A DNA stretch of 7,734 bases, taken from NCBI GenBank assembly GCA_026994735.1, contig JALWQD010000098.1, forward strand, positions 1-7,734. The letters are read 5' to 3'. The notes beneath the pieces were generated by a model, which was not told where the DNA came from, did no database searches, and saw only the letters and a program-made list of their open reading frames with translations. Origin of the DNA: Gammaproteobacteria bacterium. GTDB taxonomy: Bacteria; Pseudomonadota; Gammaproteobacteria; SZUA-140. A program made the position numbers and the translations under genes. Shown here in pieces: positions 4,766 to 7,734 of the stretch; positions within the stretch are counted from its first letter, which is position 1; each line of letters opens with the position of its first letter.

Positions 4766-4796
4766 TTTGTTCTATTCAATTATTTATTGGAACAAA
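4766..4796. repeat. AT-rich inverted repeat between cusF and the SHOCT gene
   Basis: TTTGTTC (4766-4772) and GAACAAA (4790-4796) are perfect 7-base inverted repeats. Inside, CAAT (4777-4780) pairs with ATTG (4786-4789) around a 5-base loop, leaving a 4-base bulge on one side. The structure sits in the 110-base gap, the only long spacer in the cluster. There is no terminator-like T-run directly after the stem on either strand. It may be an mRNA processing or stability element, a regulator site, or chance. Confidence 0.4.
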
Positions 4797-4828
4797 TGGG
4801 AACTAGCGTTTTTTCGCCTCTGGCTCGT

Positions 4829-5140
4829 TCAGTCTTCGGGTTCGAGGTCAATAATGACATAACGGCCATCACTGCTTTTGATGAACTCGAAATTGACCTT
4901 GTCGCCGACCTCTATATCTTCAAGCAAATCCAATTCATCGACATTGAAAGACATGGTCATGCCCATCCAACCAATACTCTTAATCGGGCCGTGTTTGATT
5001 TCGATTCGAGTCTCCGGCAAATTGATTGCGGTAACCACGCCCTCACCATGATGGTTTTGCCCGGCGTACAGCGCGGGAGGCATACTGATGCTCAGTAGCA
5101 GTATGGTTACGAATATAGCGATTCTGTTTTTCAGTTTCAT
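4829..5140 (-). CDS. cusF: CusF-like periplasmic Cu(I)/Ag(I)-binding protein
   Basis: The product is a 103-residue precursor. Residues 1-26 are a signal peptide (MKLKNRIAIFVTILLLSIS, likely cleaved at LYA|GQ). The mature domain is a small OB-fold like E. coli CusF, with GVVTAINLPETRIEIKHGPI followed by GWMGMTMSF. The metal ligands of CusF (His36, Met47 and Met49, with Trp44 stacking over the metal) have clear counterparts in His50, Met61, Met63 and Trp58. The protein would carry Cu(I) or Ag(I) in the periplasm to the Cus efflux pump. I chose ATG 5140 because AGGAG (5152-5148) lies 7 bases upstream and a signal peptide starts there. An open frame reaching back to 5254 overlaps cusA and lacks a signal peptide. 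It lies 62 bases downstream of cusA and is presumably in the same operon. Confidence 0.9.
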   Translation of the reverse strand: MKLKNRIAIFVTILLLSISMPPALYAGQNHHGEGVVTAINLPETRIEIKHGPIKSIGWMGMTMSFNVDELDLLEDIEVGDKVNFEFIKSSDGRYVIIDLEPED

Positions 5141-5202
5141 GTTGTCACTCCTGTTTTCTATGTTGTAGTAATTATCTGATGTATTTACTTGGTATGTTTG
5201 CG

Positions 5203-7734
5203 TCATTTCATAGGCACATTCTCCCTGATTGGGCGCAAGCGCCAGCCTTTCCATATAGCAAAGATGGAGGGAAAGACGACGAGCACCATGATTAAGGCCG
5301 ATGCGATGCCGCCCACCATGGGAGCAGCGATGCGTTTCATAACATCGGCGCCGGTGCCATCACTCCACAGAATGGGCACCAATCCCAACAGTAGAACCAT
5401 GCCAGTCATGAGCATGGGGCGGATGCGGCGACCAGCGCCTTCGCATATAACGCTCACCAGGTCAGGCCATGTGTTCAATTGATTGTCACTTTGCCGTTGT
5501 CGATAAACCATGCCCAGATACAGCATCATCAATACGCCCATTTCAGCATCCAGACCCGCCAAAGCAATCATGCCCACCCATACCGCGACGCTCATATTGT
5601 ATTCCAGCAGGTATAAAACCCACACGGAACCAATCAGGGAAAAGGGCACGGCCAGCAGAATAATTAGCGATTCCACCACCGATTTGCGATTGAGAAACAG
5701 CATGAAAAAGACAATAAACAGGGTGAGTGGCACCACTACTTTCAGCTTGGCTTTGGCGCGTTCGAAATATTTGAACTGCCCGGCCCAGTCGAGCCGATAG
5801 CCTGAAGGCACATTGGCTTTTTCAGCCACAACCTGTCGCGCAGCCGCGACATAATCGGCAATACCGATTTTGTCGCTGACATCCACAAATACGTAGCCCA
5901 CCAACTGCCCGTTTTCATTGCGTAGCATGGGCGGGCCAGTGCGAAAGTGCAGGGTTGCCAATTCTGCCAGCGGGATTTGAGCGCCACCGGGCGTGGATAC
6001 GAGCACCCGCTTCAGTTCCTGTGGGTTATCGCGAAAGTCGCGGGCATAACGCAGATTAATAGCATAGCGCTCGCGCCCCTCTATGGTTTCCGAAATGGCC
6101 GTACCGCCTACCGCAGCCATGATGACGTTTTCAACATCGGCTATCGTCAGTCCGTAACGAGCGATTTTATCCCGATCAATATCGAAATCGAGAAAATAGC
6201 CTCCGGAGATACGTTCGGCGAAGGCGCTGCGGGTGAAGGGGGCGGTGCGTTGATCCGTTTGCAGAGCCTTCTCAATCCGCACTCCTGTAGCTTCCACCGT
6301 GGCGAGATCATCGCCAAACACTTTAATCCCTAAAGCAGAACGAATGCCGGTGGCCAGCATTTCAGTTCGGGTCTGGATCGGCATCCACCAGACATTGGGC
6401 ATGCCAGGGTAGTCCAGTTGCTGATCCATTTTGGCGAGAAGGCTTTTCCATGTTACCCCTTCCGGCCACTGATCTTTTGGTTTGAGCGTAATCACGGCTT
6501 CGACCATGGATAGTGGCGCTGGATCTGTTGGGCTGGTTGAGCGCCCGATTTTACCAAATACCCGTTCTACCTCCGGAAACGATTTGAGCTCTCTGTCCAT
6601 TGATTGCAATACACGACTTGCTTCAGTGATAGACATCCCCGGCGTAGCTGTAGGCATATAGAGAATGGTTCCTTCATTCAGAGGCGGCATAAACTCATTG
6701 CCGAGCTGCATGAATATCGGCACGGTCACGATCAGTGCAGTCAGCGCCGTTGCAATCACCCACCAGCGCAGTTTCGCCGCCAAGCGGACAACGGGCGTAT
6801 AGGCTGCGACAAGCCAGCGGTTCAGAGGATTTTTATCCCCCCGGATTTTTCCACGCACAAGCAGCACAGCCAGTGCCGGGGTAAACGTAATCGCCAGTAA
6901 TGCGGCAAACCCCATGGAATAGGTTTTGGTGAAAGCCAGTGGTTTGAACATTCGTCCTTCTGTTCCTTCCAGTGCAAAAACAGGCAGGAATGCAACGGTG
7001 ATAATTAGCAGCGAAAAGAAAATGCTTGGCCCCACCTCCTGCATAGCCTTGATGATGATTGCGTTCCGGCTACCGGAACGACCGGATTCCTCCCATTCCT
7101 CTATACGTTTGTGGATGTTCTCAATCATCACAATGGAGGCATCCACCATGGCTCCGATGGCAACGGCAATGCCGCCAAGCGACATAATATTGGCAGTCAG
7201 GTGCTGTCCGGACATTGGTATAAAGGCCAACAGAATCGCCACAGGCAATGTAAGGATTGCAATCAATGCCGAGCGGAAGTGCAACAGGAAAATGGCGATC
7301 ACCAGTGATACCACGATCATCTCTTCAATAAGCGTGTGGCGCAAATTATCTATCGCTCGTTTGATGAGGTCGGAGCGGTCATAAACAGTCACGATCTGCA
7401 TACCATCCGGCAGGTTTTTTCTGATTTCTTTCAGCCGTGCTTTTACATCGCCAATCACTTTCAGTGCATCTTCGCCGTAGCGCATCACCACGGTTCCACC
7501 GACAGCTTCTCCCTCGCCGTTGAGTTCGGCCAGCCCCCTGCGCATAGCTGGCCCGAGGCTGACTACAGACACATCGCGTAACAGAACAGGGGTGCCATTT
7601 CTGCCAACACCAATGGCCACTTTTTCGAGATCAATTTTATTTTTGATGTAACCTCGTCCACGGATAAATTGCTCGTGTCCTGCAATTTCCAGTACGCGAC
7701 CACCCACATCGTTATTGGAGTGACGCACCGCTTC
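5203..7734 (-). CDS. cusA: CusA-type HME-RND efflux pump, N-terminus beyond right edge
   Basis: This is the inner-membrane proton-driven RND subunit of a tripartite heavy-metal pump that expels Cu(I)/Ag(I) through periplasmic adaptor and outer-membrane channel proteins. The window holds 843 residues to the TGA at 5205-5203. The frame stays open to the edge (EAVRHSNNDVGG), so about 200 N-terminal residues of the usual 1040-1050 are missing. A GTG at 7728 is internal, not a start. Features follow E. coli CusA closely: MRRGLAELNGEGEAVGG, TVYDRSDLIKRAIDNL, TM4 GGIAVAIGAMVDASIVMIEN with the Asp405 equivalent (7143-7141), the porter loop with TEMLATGIRS (Met573 region), and TM10 LAGLDAEMGVLMM with the Glu939 equivalent (5544-5542). 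The Lys984 position, in RPMLMTGM, is Met (5415-5413). cusB and cusC probably lie upstream, outside the window. Confidence 0.93.
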   Translation of the reverse strand, partial: EAVRHSNNDVGGRVLEIAGHEQFIRGRGYIKNKIDLEKVAIGVGRNGTPVLLRDVSVVSLGPAMRRGLAELNGEGEAVGGTVVMRYGEDALKVIGDVKARLKEIRKNLPDGMQIVTVYDRSDLIKRAIDNLRHTLIEEMIVVSLVIAIFLLHFRSALIAILTLPVAILLAFIPMSGQHLTANIMSLGGIAVAIGAMVDASIVMIENIHKRIEEWEESGRSGSRNAIIIKAMQEVGPSIFFSLLIITVAFLPVFALEGTEGRMFKPLAFTKTYSMGFAALLAITFTPALAVLLVRGKIRGDKNPLNRWLVAAYTPVVRLAAKLRWWVIATALTALIVTVPIFMQLGNEFMPPLNEGTILYMPTATPGMSITEASRVLQSMDRELKSFPEVERVFGKIGRSTSPTDPAPLSMVEAVITLKPKDQWPEGVTWKSLLAKMDQQLDYPGMPNVWWMPIQTRTEMLATGIRSALGIKVFGDDLATVEATGVRIEKALQTDQRTAPFTRSAFAERISGGYFLDFDIDRDKIARYGLTIADVENVIMAAVGGTAISETIEGRERYAINLRYARDFRDNPQELKRVLVSTPGGAQIPLAELATLHFRTGPPMLRNENGQLVGYVFVDVSDKIGIADYVAAARQVVAEKANVPSGYRLDWAGQFKYFERAKAKLKVVVPLTLFIVFFMLFLNRKSVVESLIILLAVPFSLIGSVWVLYLLEYNMSVAVWVGMIALAGLDAEMGVLMMLYLGMVYRQRQSDNQLNTWPDLVSVICEGAGRRIRPMLMTGMVLLLGLVPILWSDGTGADVMKRIAAPMVGGIASALIMVLVVFPSIFAIWKGWRLRPIRENVPMK

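Noticed and set aside
5141..5254. An upstream extension of the cusF frame to ATG 5254
   Set aside because: It overlaps the cusA coding end, has no signal peptide at its start, and bypasses a clear ribosome site and signal sequence at 5140.
5947..7384. Plus-strand open frames opposite cusA (for example 5947-6333 and 6926-7384)
   Set aside because: They are antisense shadows of a well-conserved RND gene, with no recognisable domains or ribosome sites.
7726..7728. GTG 7728 as the start of cusA
   Set aside because: The frame is open to the window edge and the residues before and after it (EAVRHSNNDVGG) match the interior of CusA, so the real start is outside.
1..7734. CRISPR arrays, insertion sequences and long direct repeats
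   Set aside because: No regularly spaced repeats, transposase frames or terminal inverted repeats were seen on either strand.

Overview
The window is a metal-resistance segment of a Gram-negative bacterium, most likely a beta- or gammaproteobacterium. The evidence is periplasmic carriers with signal peptides, an HME-RND efflux pump, a c-type cytochrome, and Mer proteins of the Tn21/Tn501 kind. The species cannot be named from the sequence. No integrase, transposase, terminal repeat, tRNA or CRISPR array is visible, so transfer of the block is plausible but not shown.

Layout. Positions 1-226 (minus strand) hold the 5' part of an unrecognised gene that runs off the left edge. A short divergent gap (227-394) carries a MerR-type operator/promoter with geometry like the zntA promoter (TTGACT, 20-base spacer, TATCGT). 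Positions 395-3675 (plus strand) form a tightly packed mercury operon: merR, merT, merP, a 38-residue membrane microprotein, merF, merA, and a putative [2Fe-2S]/zinc metallochaperone related to the N-terminal part of Archaeoglobus CopZ. Several junctions are 4-base overlaps, and merT and merF both start with TTG. A ynfA (UPF0060) gene follows at 3734-4066, possibly with its own promoter. From 4075 to the right edge everything is on the minus strand and converges on the mer operon with only 8 bases between stop codons. In order of transcription this second cluster is cusA (5' end beyond the window), cusF, a Met-rich SHOCT membrane protein and a Met-rich c-type cytochrome.

How they work together. 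MerR would sense Hg(II) through three cysteines with canonical spacing. MerP captures Hg(II) in the periplasm. MerT, MerF and perhaps the microprotein carry it across the inner membrane, and MerA reduces it to volatile Hg(0). The metallochaperone and YnfA are accessory genes whose role in mercury handling is not established. The convergent cluster is a Cu(I)/Ag(I) efflux module: CusF hands metal to the CusA pump, and two Met-rich envelope proteins at the end of the operon may bind or sense the same soft metals.

Points worth a second look are the HCPTCH microprotein, a merR that leads the operon instead of diverging from it and whose mRNA may be leaderless, a MerA without its N-terminal metal-binding domain, a CusA homologue in which the proton-relay lysine appears to be methionine, and the Met-rich cytochrome/SHOCT pair.
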